Below, piece by piece: positions 7,480-13,949 of a DNA stretch of 50,141 nucleotides. The DNA is taken from IMG/VR virus record IMGVR_UViG_3300022693_000155, positions 1 through 50,141 of that record; one strand, written 5' to 3'. The position numbers and the translations under genes are program-made. Under the pieces are notes generated by a model. It was not told where the DNA came from. It saw nothing but the letters and a program-made list of their open reading frames with translations, and searched no databases. This DNA is from a virus. Numbering within the stretch: the stretch's first letter is position 1; every line of letters begins with the position of its first letter.

Positions 7480-7653
7480 TCAGTTCTCCTCAATATCGCA
7501 ATGATCTTTCAGAAAGTCAACATAAACCTTCTCACCGATCAGCTTTTCAATCACCTGCTCTAGTGTCTCACCAGTGTTCTTCACGACCTTATCAGCAAAC
7601 TCTTGTGAAGCATTTTCAAAGGTTACTACCAAGCGTCCTGTATCTTCAAGCAT
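7480..7653 (-). CDS. Small hypothetical protein, 57 aa
   Basis: Starts MLEDTGRLVVTFENASQEFA and ends KDHCDIEEN. It is acidic and helical. GGAGG lies 7 bases before the ATG. Spacing to both neighbours is a few bases. Found by reading the frame. Function unknown. Confidence 0.65.
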   Translation of the reverse strand: MLEDTGRLVVTFENASQEFADKVVKNTGETLEQVIEKLIGEKVYVDFLKDHCDIEEN

Positions 7654-7668
7654 TTTACACCTCCGTTC

Positions 7669-8079
7669 TCAGTGCATTCTATAAAAACTTTCATACTCTA
7701 CTTCAGTCCAATCCAAATTGCTATCCACAATGATGATCTTGTCAACATTCTTCACAGCACCATTCGCAAGGCACTCAACATATTCATCACGCTCCTCATC
7801 ATCTTGGAATGTGTAACATCTTGATGATCCATCCTTCATAATAGCGACTGTGTGAAAGAGCTTTGGAGTACCATACAGCATATTTTGCACAGTGTCTATA
7901 TAATTTGTGATGATGTCGTTATTTTCTGCGAGAGTATCGTCAGCAAGTTGTTGGAGGATGTCATCATCGAGAGTGTCTAAATAGTCGCGTCCGTAGAGTT
8001 GGATAAGGTCTACAGAGGCACCACCATCTCCTGTAATTTCTATCCAAGGGATTACGGAGGTTGTTAGTTTATGTGTCAT
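7669..8079 (-). CDS. Hypothetical acidic protein, 136 aa
   Basis: Not recognised. The N-terminal TSVIPWIEITGDGGASVD is followed by a helical acidic region (TLDDDILQQLADDTLAE). A C-terminal part has FQDDEERDEYVECLANGAVKNVDKI-type organisation, cut here for length. It overlaps the next upstream gene stop by 11 bases. Likely soluble. Confidence 0.65.
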   Translation of the reverse strand: MTHKLTTSVIPWIEITGDGGASVDLIQLYGRDYLDTLDDDILQQLADDTLAENNDIITNYIDTVQNMLYGTPKLFHTVAIMKDGSSRCYTFQDDEERDEYVECLANGAVKNVDKIIIVDSNLDWTEVEYESFYRMH

Positions 8080-8311
8080 TTATAGCAAGCTCCTCTTGAA
8101 GACGTTTGTTAAAAGATTCCCAACCATCGTCACCAGATAACAACCAATCTAAACGATGTACATAGGTCTGTGCAAGTTCTAATTGGTGTTTGCACAAGGC
8201 TATGTGGGTCTTGGTGTGCATCTCAACATCAGGGTTTTGCAAGTCTTCTTCCATAATCTCGACAATATCTTGGATATTATACTGTTTGTAATCATATCTT
8301 CCTCCCGACAT
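8069..8311 (-). CDS. Conserved phage protein, MSGGRYDY family
   Basis: 80 aa from MSGGRYDYKQYNIQDIVEI. Short phage proteins opening with MSGG-x-YDY are common and uncharacterised. The ATG at 8311 has AGGAG 9 bases upstream, whereas the ATG at 8320 abuts that site directly and is unlikely to be used. Helical and soluble. Confidence 0.7.
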   Translation of the reverse strand: MSGGRYDYKQYNIQDIVEIMEEDLQNPDVEMHTKTHIALCKHQLELAQTYVHRLDWLLSGDDGWESFNKRLQEELAINDT

Positions 8312-8312
8312 A

Positions 8313-8549
8313 TCACACATCTCCTATGGAATCTTCAAGTCGTTCAATCTCTCCGATAAGACCTGCAAAGTAACCTTGCTGATAAGCTACCGCCGCTGTA
8401 TAAAGCTCGTTTGAAGACTCAAACACGCCTAACATTGCACCACTTCTTTCTTTGATTTCCCAATACTTACTTGTGGTTTTAACAGCCATTCCCATGTTGT
8501 TGAAGATTCGTATTGCGTCTTGTACTCTCATGTATTGTGTTGGCGTCAT
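8313..8549 (-). CDS. Hypothetical protein, 78 aa
   Basis: Reads MTPTQYMRVQDAIRIFNNMG, then a probable beta segment (KYWEIKERSGAMLGVFES) and a C-terminal helix (GLIGEIERLEDSIG). Its last codons carry the ribosome site for the downstream MSGG-type gene. No family recognised. Confidence 0.65.
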   Translation of the reverse strand: MTPTQYMRVQDAIRIFNNMGMAVKTTSKYWEIKERSGAMLGVFESSNELYTAAVAYQQGYFAGLIGEIERLEDSIGDV

Positions 8550-8560
8550 TTTAATACCTA

Positions 8561-8734
8561 TCAGTTAAAGATTTCTGAAGCTGTCCCGATCTTGTATTCA
8601 GCATACCGCCCTGGGAATATCTTTTGATGGTCTTTAACATACGCCTCTGCATCACGTCTGTCAAGTGTTGTTACGAGAAATTCTTTAGAACCGTCTTGTG
8701 CAATACCTTGGATGTAGATACGGATGTTTGACAT
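8561..8734 (-). CDS. Small hypothetical protein, 57 aa
   Basis: The preferred start is MSNIRIYIQGIAQDGSKEF at 8734, with AGAGGAAG 6 bases before it. The open frame extends to 8785 but would overlap the 115-aa gene without a ribosome site. The pattern of strands and a helix (RRDAEAYVKDHQKIFPG) resembles a small ferredoxin-like fold, but this is only an impression. Confidence 0.6.
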   Translation of the reverse strand: MSNIRIYIQGIAQDGSKEFLVTTLDRRDAEAYVKDHQKIFPGRYAEYKIGTASEIFN

Positions 8735-8747
8735 ATCAGGCTTCCTC

Positions 8748-9095
8748 TTATAGAAAGTTACGCAACTTTGCATGATCTTCGGCACATAACGTTACCAAGG
8801 AATAATTTAACTTAGCAGTTTCGGATAAACTTCTTAGTGTTTTGAAAGAACTTTCGTACCCTGAAAAAGTTAGTTCCATTATATCCTCATACATGCTTAA
8901 TCCCATCGTGTCCTCTGCTGCTTTCAAACGTTCTATAGCGTCATCTCGACATTTACTCGGAAAGAACCTTTTACTCATTAAGTTTTCAATCGCCTTTTCA
9001 AGTCTTTCTTGCCGCTCATCTTGTATAGTATTTAAAGCTCTGTTACACATTTCTATTAATGCCTCAGGTTTAATTTGAATGCTTGTTTTGCACAT
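8748..9095 (-). CDS. Hypothetical helical protein, 115 aa
   Basis: From the preferred start MCKTSIQIKPEALIEMC, AAGGAG lies 10 bases upstream inside the end of the preceding gene. Alternative ATGs at 9104 and 9170 are poorly placed. The protein is almost entirely helical, with a charged segment (ERQERLEKAIENLMSKRFF). Not recognised. Confidence 0.6.
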   Translation of the reverse strand: MCKTSIQIKPEALIEMCNRALNTIQDERQERLEKAIENLMSKRFFPSKCRDDAIERLKAAEDTMGLSMYEDIMELTFSGYESSFKTLRSLSETAKLNYSLVTLCAEDHAKLRNFL

Positions 9096-9096
9096 C

Positions 9097-9348
9097 TCAC
9101 ACATACTCCTTGTCAATATCAAATTCTGGTAAGTGCTTCCCAAGTGAATCCATATCCCACCATTGGGCATTATGCTTCACCATCCAAACGTTAAAGGAAT
9201 TGCGAAATGTCTGAACAGGATAGCCTTTCGATTTAATCTTGTTGAGCCTTTGGAGCTTCTTGTTGAAGACTTCATCAGAATCAATCTTACCATAAATACG
9301 CCCATCAAACACAGATGTTGATTTATGGATTTCACCAGTTACTTTCAT
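9097..9348 (-). CDS. Hypothetical protein, 83 aa
   Basis: A basic N-terminal two-thirds (FNKKLQRLNKIKSKGYPVQT) and an acidic C-terminus (FDIDKEYV). The basic stretch could bind nucleic acid. The final codons serve as ribosome site for the 115-aa gene. Not recognised. Confidence 0.6.
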   Translation of the reverse strand: MKVTGEIHKSTSVFDGRIYGKIDSDEVFNKKLQRLNKIKSKGYPVQTFRNSFNVWMVKHNAQWWDMDSLGKHLPEFDIDKEYV

Positions 9349-9350
9349 AT

Positions 9351-9749
9351 TTATTTCTCCATACCAGATTCTAAGTATTGTTTAAGACATTCTTTAGCAA
9401 GTTCTTCATCGCCATATTCAAAATTGTCAGGGATGTTCAATGTCGTAAACATCACACCGTATTCTTGTATCATTTCCCAATCTAACTTATCGAGGTAGAT
9501 TTTACAAGAGTCGTCTACGAATACAATTTCATCAGCCCATACTAGGTGGGCTTCGGTAATAGGAATCAGTGCAAAGTCAACACCAGTACCTACTGCTCGG
9601 GTATTATACCCAAGTTCTTTGTGAAGAACATTTGCAAGTGTTGGAGATCGTAATAATCCCGCAGAACATACACATAGGACTTTCTTGGCAGTTCCTTGAA
9701 AAGGGTTTGAAGCATTACCCATTTGGTTACGTGTAGATTGACGGATCAT
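9351..9749 (-). CDS. Low-molecular-weight protein-tyrosine-phosphatase-like protein
   Basis: Residues 24-37 read VLCVCSAGLLRSPT. This is a P-loop C-x5-R-S/T (C28, R34) as in low-molecular-weight phosphatases and the related predicted phosphatase group COG4551. IPDNFEYGDEEL near residue 108 fits the group's C-terminal pattern. The usual general-acid DP loop is not obvious. The product may dephosphorylate host proteins or nucleotides; the substrate is unknown. The gene follows a 150-base spacer and opens this stretch of the leftward operon. Confidence 0.75.
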   Translation of the reverse strand: MIRQSTRNQMGNASNPFQGTAKKVLCVCSAGLLRSPTLANVLHKELGYNTRAVGTGVDFALIPITEAHLVWADEIVFVDDSCKIYLDKLDWEMIQEYGVMFTTLNIPDNFEYGDEELAKECLKQYLESGMEK

Positions 9750-9818
9750 AAGTACCTCTCTGTAGGGCTAAGAATCAATTTTAAAGCCGCTTAACATTAC
9801 GTGAGCGTGTCTTAAAAT

Positions 9819-9858
9819 GACCTATTAGGGTCAAGTAGTACCAACAACCCCATAGGTT
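9819..9858. repeat. Two short inverted repeats in leader of phosphatase-like gene
   Basis: TGACC/GGTCA (9819-9833) and AACC/GGTT around CCATA (9846-9858) lie in the 150-base spacer between the 29-aa TM gene and the phosphatase-like gene. They could be operator half-sites or an mRNA structure. They are too short to be certain. Confidence 0.25.
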
Positions 9859-9901
9859 CACACACTCTTGTTCATTTTATATAGGTTCCTGGATAGTTTC
9901 G

Positions 9902-9991
9902 TCAGTAATGATGCCTGTTAAGATACATCGCAAATCCTAACACGGTTATTACGATGGATGCAAAGATAAATAACCCAAACACGTCATACAT
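9902..9991 (-). CDS. Single-TM peptide, 29 aa
   Basis: Encodes MYDVFGLFIFASIVITVLGF and then MYLNRHHY. It is almost entirely one transmembrane helix with a basic tail. GGAGG sits 6 bases before the ATG. The ATG overlaps the stop of the first leftward gene. Found by reading the frame. Function unknown; inner-membrane location inferred. Confidence 0.6.
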   Translation of the reverse strand: MYDVFGLFIFASIVITVLGFAMYLNRHHY

Positions 9992-10289
9992 CGTATTCCT
10001 CCAAATCAGATTCATTATCTTGGATGATCTTTAAAAGGCTTTGGTAGCGGTCTTCTAAGTCTACACCGTATTTGTTCACACAATCAATGAAATCATCTGT
10101 TGTCAGTTGGTCATGGAGAAATTTATGATACAGGTTGATATTGTCTTGTACAACCGCTTCCAAGAAAGATTTTGAAAGGTCTTGGAATTGCTTGTACAGC
10201 ATCGTATCAAGTTCATTCTGAGAATACAATTTGATTTCAGTGTACCCTGTGTTAGATTTATTTTCTTGCTTAGGTTTTTGATAAGTCAT
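9984..10289 (-). CDS. First gene of leftward operon, hypothetical 101 aa
   Basis: A Gln/Lys/Asn-rich N-terminus (MTYQKPKQENKSNTGYTEIK) is followed by helices (LDTMLYKQFQDLSKSFLEAV) and an acidic tail. It is the first gene downstream of the leftward promoter, so it is likely an immediate-early product. No recognised domain. Confidence 0.7.
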   Translation of the reverse strand: MTYQKPKQENKSNTGYTEIKLYSQNELDTMLYKQFQDLSKSFLEAVVQDNINLYHKFLHDQLTTDDFIDCVNKYGVDLEDRYQSLLKIIQDNESDLEEYDV

Positions 10290-10337
10290 AGGTAATTCCT
10301 TTGAAAGATGATTGGTTACTTCAAAACTCTACCTATA

Positions 10338-10366
10338 ATCTTATCAAAGGTGTCTGAATGAGTCAA
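10338..10366 (-). promoter_or_regulatory. Leftward sigma70-like early promoter
   Basis: On the minus strand TTGACT (10361-10366), a 17-base spacer and TAAGAT (10338-10343) match host sigma70 boxes in 5/6 and 4/6 positions. It lies about 50 bases before the first leftward gene and probably drives the whole leftward operon. Confidence 0.75.
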
Positions 10367-10411
10367 GGATTTTCTACGATAAAATAAATTGGATTATTTT
10401 CAAAATAGGGG

Positions 10412-10441
10412 TTGACAAGGGGTATCAAGGTTTGCTATCTT
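10412..10441 (+). promoter_or_regulatory. Rightward sigma70-like early promoter
   Basis: TTGACA (10412-10417), an 18-base spacer and TATCTT (10436-10441). It is divergent from the leftward promoter, about 45 bases apart. It precedes a 160-base AT-rich leader before the Zn-finger gene. Confidence 0.75.
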
Positions 10442-10468
10442 AGTTATATACTTAATAAGATATTAATA

Positions 10469-10563
10469 AGTATTTATAAAGTCTCTATAAATACTAAGTA
10501 TTAAAGATATTATTGGTGTTATATTAAGTAATATATTCATTGTATAGAATCTTTATAAAGTCT
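10469..10563 (+). repeat. Palindromic, repeat-bearing leader of rightward early genes
   Basis: AGTATTTATA (10469-10478) pairs perfectly with TATAAATACT (10486-10495) around a 7-base loop. The 12-mer TTTATAAAGTCT occurs at 10473-10484 and again at 10552-10563. The stretch is about 80% A+T. Being downstream of the promoter, it could be an mRNA leader structure or an operator. Confidence 0.5.
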
Positions 10564-10605
10564 TTTACAGAGGATTCATAAATGTAATTTCCAAGGAGAA
10601 TCTGA

Positions 10606-10908
10606 ATGACCAGTGAAACGAAAAAGTACAACCCTAATTCTTTAACCGTTGTGAAGCCTTCCGAACGTGAATCTAAAAAACACCACAAGTCACAAGGATT
10701 TTATATTCGGTGTGTTTGTTGTGATGCAAACTTACGAACGAATCAACAAGAACGTGGCGTATGCCAGCGCTGTTGGGCGGATGTCGTAAGGGTTCACTAT
10801 CCAGCACTCAAGAAAGCTGATGATGATTATGTTGATACGATGTGGCGTAACCCTATGGATTATAATGAGATTGATGATATGTTCAGTGTGCCTTCTGAGG
10901 GATATTGA
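10606..10908 (+). CDS. Small zinc-ribbon-like early protein, 100 aa
   Basis: The first rightward early gene. Residues about 36-57 contain CVCC and CQRC (C-x2-C, 14-residue spacing, C-x2-C), a four-cysteine zinc ribbon. The N-terminus is basic, and the C-terminal half is acidic and aromatic (DYVDTMWRNPMDYNEIDD). AAGGAG lies 7 bases before the ATG. Nucleic-acid binding or action on host transcription is inferred from the fold and early position. No specific family recognised. Confidence 0.7.
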   Translation: MTSETKKYNPNSLTVVKPSERESKKHHKSQGFYIRCVCCDANLRTNQQERGVCQRCWADVVRVHYPALKKADDDYVDTMWRNPMDYNEIDDMFSVPSEGY

Positions 10909-10939
10909 AAATAAGTATGAATAACTATGGTCAGCATAC

Positions 10940-10974
10940 TTGACATACTCTTGAATACAGATTAACCTATAGGT
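10940..10974 (+). promoter_or_regulatory. Possible second early promoter and palindrome
   Basis: TTGACA (10940-10945) is followed after 17 bases by TAACCT, a weak -10. The perfect 10-bp palindrome ACCTATAGGT (10965-10974) overlaps it and could be an operator. It lies in the 106-base gap before the next gene. Confidence 0.4.
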
Positions 10975-11014
10975 ATAGGGTTGATTACACAAACACCAAA
11001 AGGATTGATTACTT

Positions 11015-11290
11015 ATGAAACTTACAGACGAACAACGTGAAGAACTTAACGAATTAGGGAATGAAGCTTTAAAGATTCTTGAGGAACACACGATGCAACT
11101 CTTGGATGTTATCGAGGCTTACACGGTAGGCTCTGAGGATGTAGATATTAAACAGATTGACGATGTTTACAAGCAGGTTAAACAGGCTGCTAAAGAAACT
11201 CGTAAGATTTCTCGGAAGTATTTGAAGCATCTTGAGAGTGTTGAAAAGGCTAAAGCGGATACGACAGATGTTAAGGAGTTTGTAGCATGA
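11015..11290 (+). CDS. Helical hypothetical protein, 91 aa
   Basis: Highly helical and charged from end to end (LNELGNEALKILEEH, QVKQAAKETRKISRKYLKHL), suggesting a helical hairpin or coiled coil. It overlaps the next gene by ATGA. Function unknown. Confidence 0.7.
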   Translation: MKLTDEQREELNELGNEALKILEEHTMQLLDVIEAYTVGSEDVDIKQIDDVYKQVKQAAKETRKISRKYLKHLESVEKAKADTTDVKEFVA

Positions 11291-11556
11291 GTGATACTCA
11301 ACAAGAAATGCCAGTTTACCAATCGCATAAGAAAGTTTGGGCTTTAAAGATTAAAGATGTGTACGCCACAAACGGAGATTTTATTCTGATACCTTGCGAT
11401 ACGTCTTTTGCGCCTTTTGAAGTAAGTGCTGATTGGATTTCTAGGTATAATCCTGAAGACAGTGACAAAGGGTACTACGTAGTTTATAAAGGTGGTTACG
11501 CATCTTGGAGTCCTTCCGAGGCATTTGAAGAAGGTTATAAGGAGTTGAACACATGA
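11287..11556 (+). CDS. Conserved phage protein, 89 aa
   Basis: The pattern PVYQSHKKVWALKI, then APFEV, then GYYVVYKGGYASWSP and AFEEGY matches a small protein family I recall from many tailed phages, named only hypothetical. It is compact and beta-rich. ATGA overlaps at both ends place it in a coupled early operon. Confidence 0.75.
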   Translation: MSDTQQEMPVYQSHKKVWALKIKDVYATNGDFILIPCDTSFAPFEVSADWISRYNPEDSDKGYYVVYKGGYASWSPSEAFEEGYKELNT

Positions 11557-11789
11557 CCAAAACATTTAACGATGCCAATGGTAAGAACATTCAAGTGTCT
11601 TACTTCGGCAATCTTGATGAGAAGCTAAAGATTGCTACAGGGTATTGTCGAGCAATTAACAGTATGCGTAGTGATGCAAATATGCCGCTTATTGATATGG
11701 ATAACATGATTAAGGGTATTCATAAGGCGCATGATAAGTTCTATGGTGCTTCCAAGTATGATGGTCAAGGACGTTTGAAAGGGGCTTGA
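11553..11789 (+). CDS. Hypothetical protein, 78 aa
   Basis: Starts MTKTFNDANGKNIQVSYFGN, helical in the middle (LKIATGYCRAINSMR), with a Gly/Lys-rich end (YDGQGRLKGA). It overlaps the preceding gene by ATGA. Not recognised. Confidence 0.65.
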   Translation: MTKTFNDANGKNIQVSYFGNLDEKLKIATGYCRAINSMRSDANMPLIDMDNMIKGIHKAHDKFYGASKYDGQGRLKGA

Positions 11790-11790
11790 T

Positions 11791-12024
11791 GTGAACATTT
11801 CAAAAGACATTCAAGCAGCCGCTATACACGTAATCACTTTTGATCAAGCGTACCAAGCAATGCGTAGCAACCATTGGAATGTCGCTGATCAGGGTATTAT
11901 GTTCGGAGCAGCTTTAGAAGCACTTGGAAAGTGTTCTGATGAACAAGTTGCAGATATTCGTAAGATTCAACAGGAGATGAGTATGGAACCTATTGAGAAG
12001 TTTGATGAGAATGACGGACTTTAA
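11791..12024 (+). CDS. Hypothetical protein, 77 aa, GTG start
   Basis: Begins GTG one base after the preceding TGA; AAAGGGG lies about 9 bases upstream. Helical (AIHVITFDQAYQAMRSNHW) with an acidic C-terminus. It is the last protein gene before the tRNA. Not recognised. Confidence 0.6.
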   Translation: MNISKDIQAAAIHVITFDQAYQAMRSNHWNVADQGIMFGAALEALGKCSDEQVADIRKIQQEMSMEPIEKFDENDGL

Positions 12025-12033
12025 AGAGTTTAT

Positions 12034-12110
12034 GGGCGTGTAGCTCAAGCGAATAGAGCAGGATTCTTCTAAAATCCAGGTTGAGAGTTTGAATCTCTCC
12101 ACGTCCGCCA
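12034..12110 (+). tRNA. tRNA-Arg (anticodon UCU)
   Basis: A 77-nt cloverleaf. The acceptor GGGCGTG pairs with CACGTCC (one G-U), the D arm is GCTC/GAGC, the anticodon stem is GGATT/AATCC with loop CTTCTAA giving UCU, and the T arm is GAGAG/CTCTC. The discriminator is G and CCA is encoded. It reads AGA, a codon this phage uses often, so it probably supplements the host pool in late translation. It is co-transcribed with the rightward early genes. Confidence 0.95.
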
Positions 12111-12115
12111 AGTCC

Positions 12116-12159
12116 CTACACAGTGCCTATGTCCAATTTTCCTGGTAAGCATTGTGTAG
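12116..12159 (+). other. Stem-loop 3' of the tRNA
   Basis: CTACACAGTGC (12116-12126) pairs with GCATTGTGTAG (12149-12159), 11 bp with one G-U wobble, around a 22-base loop. It starts 5 bases after the tRNA CCA. It may guide 3' processing of the tRNA or be a small structured RNA. It is not a tRNA cloverleaf. Confidence 0.5.
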
Positions 12160-12261
12160 CGTAAGAAGTCCTGAACAAGACTCTAAACTGTTCTTTACGT
12201 ATGTTTAAAATATAAGAACTTTTGAGTTACTTTTAAAGTTATTTACAACCCGCCTCTTAAT

Positions 12262-12306
12262 AGCCCTGTTTTCTGGATTATTCCCAATAGTCCGCAGGGC
12301 TTTCAT
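12262..12306 (+). terminator. Terminator after early genes and tRNA
   Basis: The outer stem AGCCCTG/CAGGGCT (12262-12268 and 12295-12301) encloses a second stem GGATTATT/AATAGTCC, and TTTC follows. It separates the rightward early unit from the virion block. Confidence 0.75.
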
Positions 12307-12333
12307 TATTTATAAATATAAAGGTTTTTGATT

Positions 12334-13221
12334 ATGTCAGATACAAATAAAGAAGACTACCTAATTGAATGGGTAGATATTGCTGATGACACTCGTAAGT
12401 ATTTAGCAGTATCCCCAGAGACTGGACACTTTTGGACAGACAATCCTAACGAACCGTTGTTGGTGAATGGTTGGGATTTACCCGTTAAGGGAACTATTGA
12501 TGATACGTTAAAGCGTATTGGTGAGAAGTGGAAACTTAAAAAGGGCGCTGCTTATGAGCGTTCTAGGCTATTCAAACACCCCGATCCTAAAGTCCATGCT
12601 TGGTTAGCTGTTGAAAAACTTCCTAATGGCAAGCGTGATGAAGATGGAAAAGTTATTCGAGAGTTCCAAAGTTTTTATACCCATGATTTTAAAAGGGTGG
12701 TTTGCCTAAGCCGTGAGACAGGACAGAGACAAGGAAATCCACAGTTTCAGGATAAAGAGTATGCTCAAGCGTCTGCCGCTAAAGCTAAAGCAGAACGTAA
12801 GAAGCGCCTAGAAAATGTCGAACGTGTTAGTAAACGTTTAAATTTCAACCCTGCTGAACAACTTATTGCTTGGGCGCAAGGTGATGATACGAAGTTGAAT
12901 ACTAAGCAGCCTATTACGAATGCCCAACGCATTAAATCCTTGGAGATACTTGCTTCATACGTTTGGGCGAAACCTAAACCGATTGATCCGAATATTGCTG
13001 ATAAGAACAGTAATAATCAAGGGCCAACTGTCCACGTTACACTGCCGAGTAATTCTAGGGAGTTGGATAAGCATGTTTTGCGTCACGACTCGCAAGCAGC
13101 TTTGAATACTTATTTTGAAAATTCTTATAAAGAACCTGATGAAGTTGAACAGGTAGATCAAGAGGCAGGTGACTATGATGAGCCGACAGGTTCTTTTATA
13201 CCTAAAAACGGGAGAGAGTAA
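12334..13221 (+). CDS. terS: Probable terminase small subunit
   Basis: 295 aa from ATG 12334; a TTG two codons earlier (12328) is open but less likely. No family is certain. The call rests on its place immediately upstream of terL (separated only by a homing gene) and on a C-terminal segment NAQRIKSLEILASYVWAKPK. That segment resembles the repeated helical motif of small terminases and replication-linked phage proteins. The N-terminal 100 residues are mixed and the middle is very basic (AKAKAERKKRLENVERVSKR), suiting DNA recognition. It would bind the packaging site and recruit TerL. Confidence 0.6.
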   Translation: MSDTNKEDYLIEWVDIADDTRKYLAVSPETGHFWTDNPNEPLLVNGWDLPVKGTIDDTLKRIGEKWKLKKGAAYERSRLFKHPDPKVHAWLAVEKLPNGKRDEDGKVIREFQSFYTHDFKRVVCLSRETGQRQGNPQFQDKEYAQASAAKAKAERKKRLENVERVSKRLNFNPAEQLIAWAQGDDTKLNTKQPITNAQRIKSLEILASYVWAKPKPIDPNIADKNSNNQGPTVHVTLPSNSRELDKHVLRHDSQAALNTYFENSYKEPDEVEQVDQEAGDYDEPTGSFIPKNGRE

Positions 13222-13223
13222 TT

Positions 13224-13949
13224 ATGGAAGAAAAGGCTTCAGTTTATTGGATACGACTTCCAAAACATGTAGACCCATATAAAGAAGGTTACATTGGGTT
13301 TACTTCCACAAGTATAGAAGAACGGTTCAAACGCCATGTTAAATCTGCCAAACATGGTTCGGATTATATTATCCATAAAGCTATTAGGAAGTATGGTGAA
13401 GATTCTCTGACAGTGGATACTTTATTTGAAGGAACCATTCAGGAGGCTTACGATGAAGAATTAAAATACCGACCTAAGATATGGACTGGTTGGAACATTT
13501 GTGCAGGAGGAAAAGGAGGAAACTCGCCGTTCATTAAAAGCCTCTGGGCAGACCCTGAAATGAGAGAACATCTGGAAGAGTGCGGAAGAAAAAGAATGCT
13601 TACTCAATGGGAGTGTGAGGAATACCGAAAAGAAATTGCCCAGATGACTACGGATACTTGGAAAGACGAAGAAACACGCCGTAAAAGAGTCGAGGGCATC
13701 TCCAGAGGTTCTTACCAAAGATACGAAAGAGACGGCCCGTGGGCAAACCCTAGAACTAAAAAGGAAACTTGGAAGAATGCTGATAAGTTGATAGAAACGT
13801 GGGAAGCCAATGGTAAACCAGGATCACATGTACTTTCAAGATTAACGGGTTACACCGTATCGTCTCTACAAGTTATCGTCAAGTATTTCCAATCGGGTTG
13901 GCATCCACTTGAAGACGACAGATGGAAGAGAGACTTTCTACATGAGTGA
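13224..13949 (+). CDS. Free-standing GIY-YIG homing endonuclease
   Basis: The N-terminus carries a diverged GIY-YIG core: VYWIRL at 8-13 and GYIGFTS at 22-28, then SIEERFKRHV with the expected arginine. The C-terminal part (RMLTQWECEEYRKEIAQ, repeated lysine/arginine-rich segments, and a possible HTH near LSRLTGYTVSSLQVIVKYF) would bind DNA. It sits between terS and terL, 2 bases after terS and overlapping terL by 8 bases, so it is free-standing rather than inside an intron. It likely cuts terminase DNA in related phages to spread itself. Confidence 0.85.
   Translation: MEEKASVYWIRLPKHVDPYKEGYIGFTSTSIEERFKRHVKSAKHGSDYIIHKAIRKYGEDSLTVDTLFEGTIQEAYDEELKYRPKIWTGWNICAGGKGGNSPFIKSLWADPEMREHLEECGRKRMLTQWECEEYRKEIAQMTTDTWKDEETRRKRVEGISRGSYQRYERDGPWANPRTKKETWKNADKLIETWEANGKPGSHVLSRLTGYTVSSLQVIVKYFQSGWHPLEDDRWKRDFLHE

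Noticed and set aside
12116-12159. A second tRNA
   Set aside because: Only one stem forms; there is no anticodon or T arm.
12311-12318. TATAAATA as a T4-type late promoter before the packaging genes
   Set aside because: The same 8-mer occurs in the AT-rich early leader (10486-10493), and no T4-like late sigma factor or clamp genes are visible, so it is likely background.
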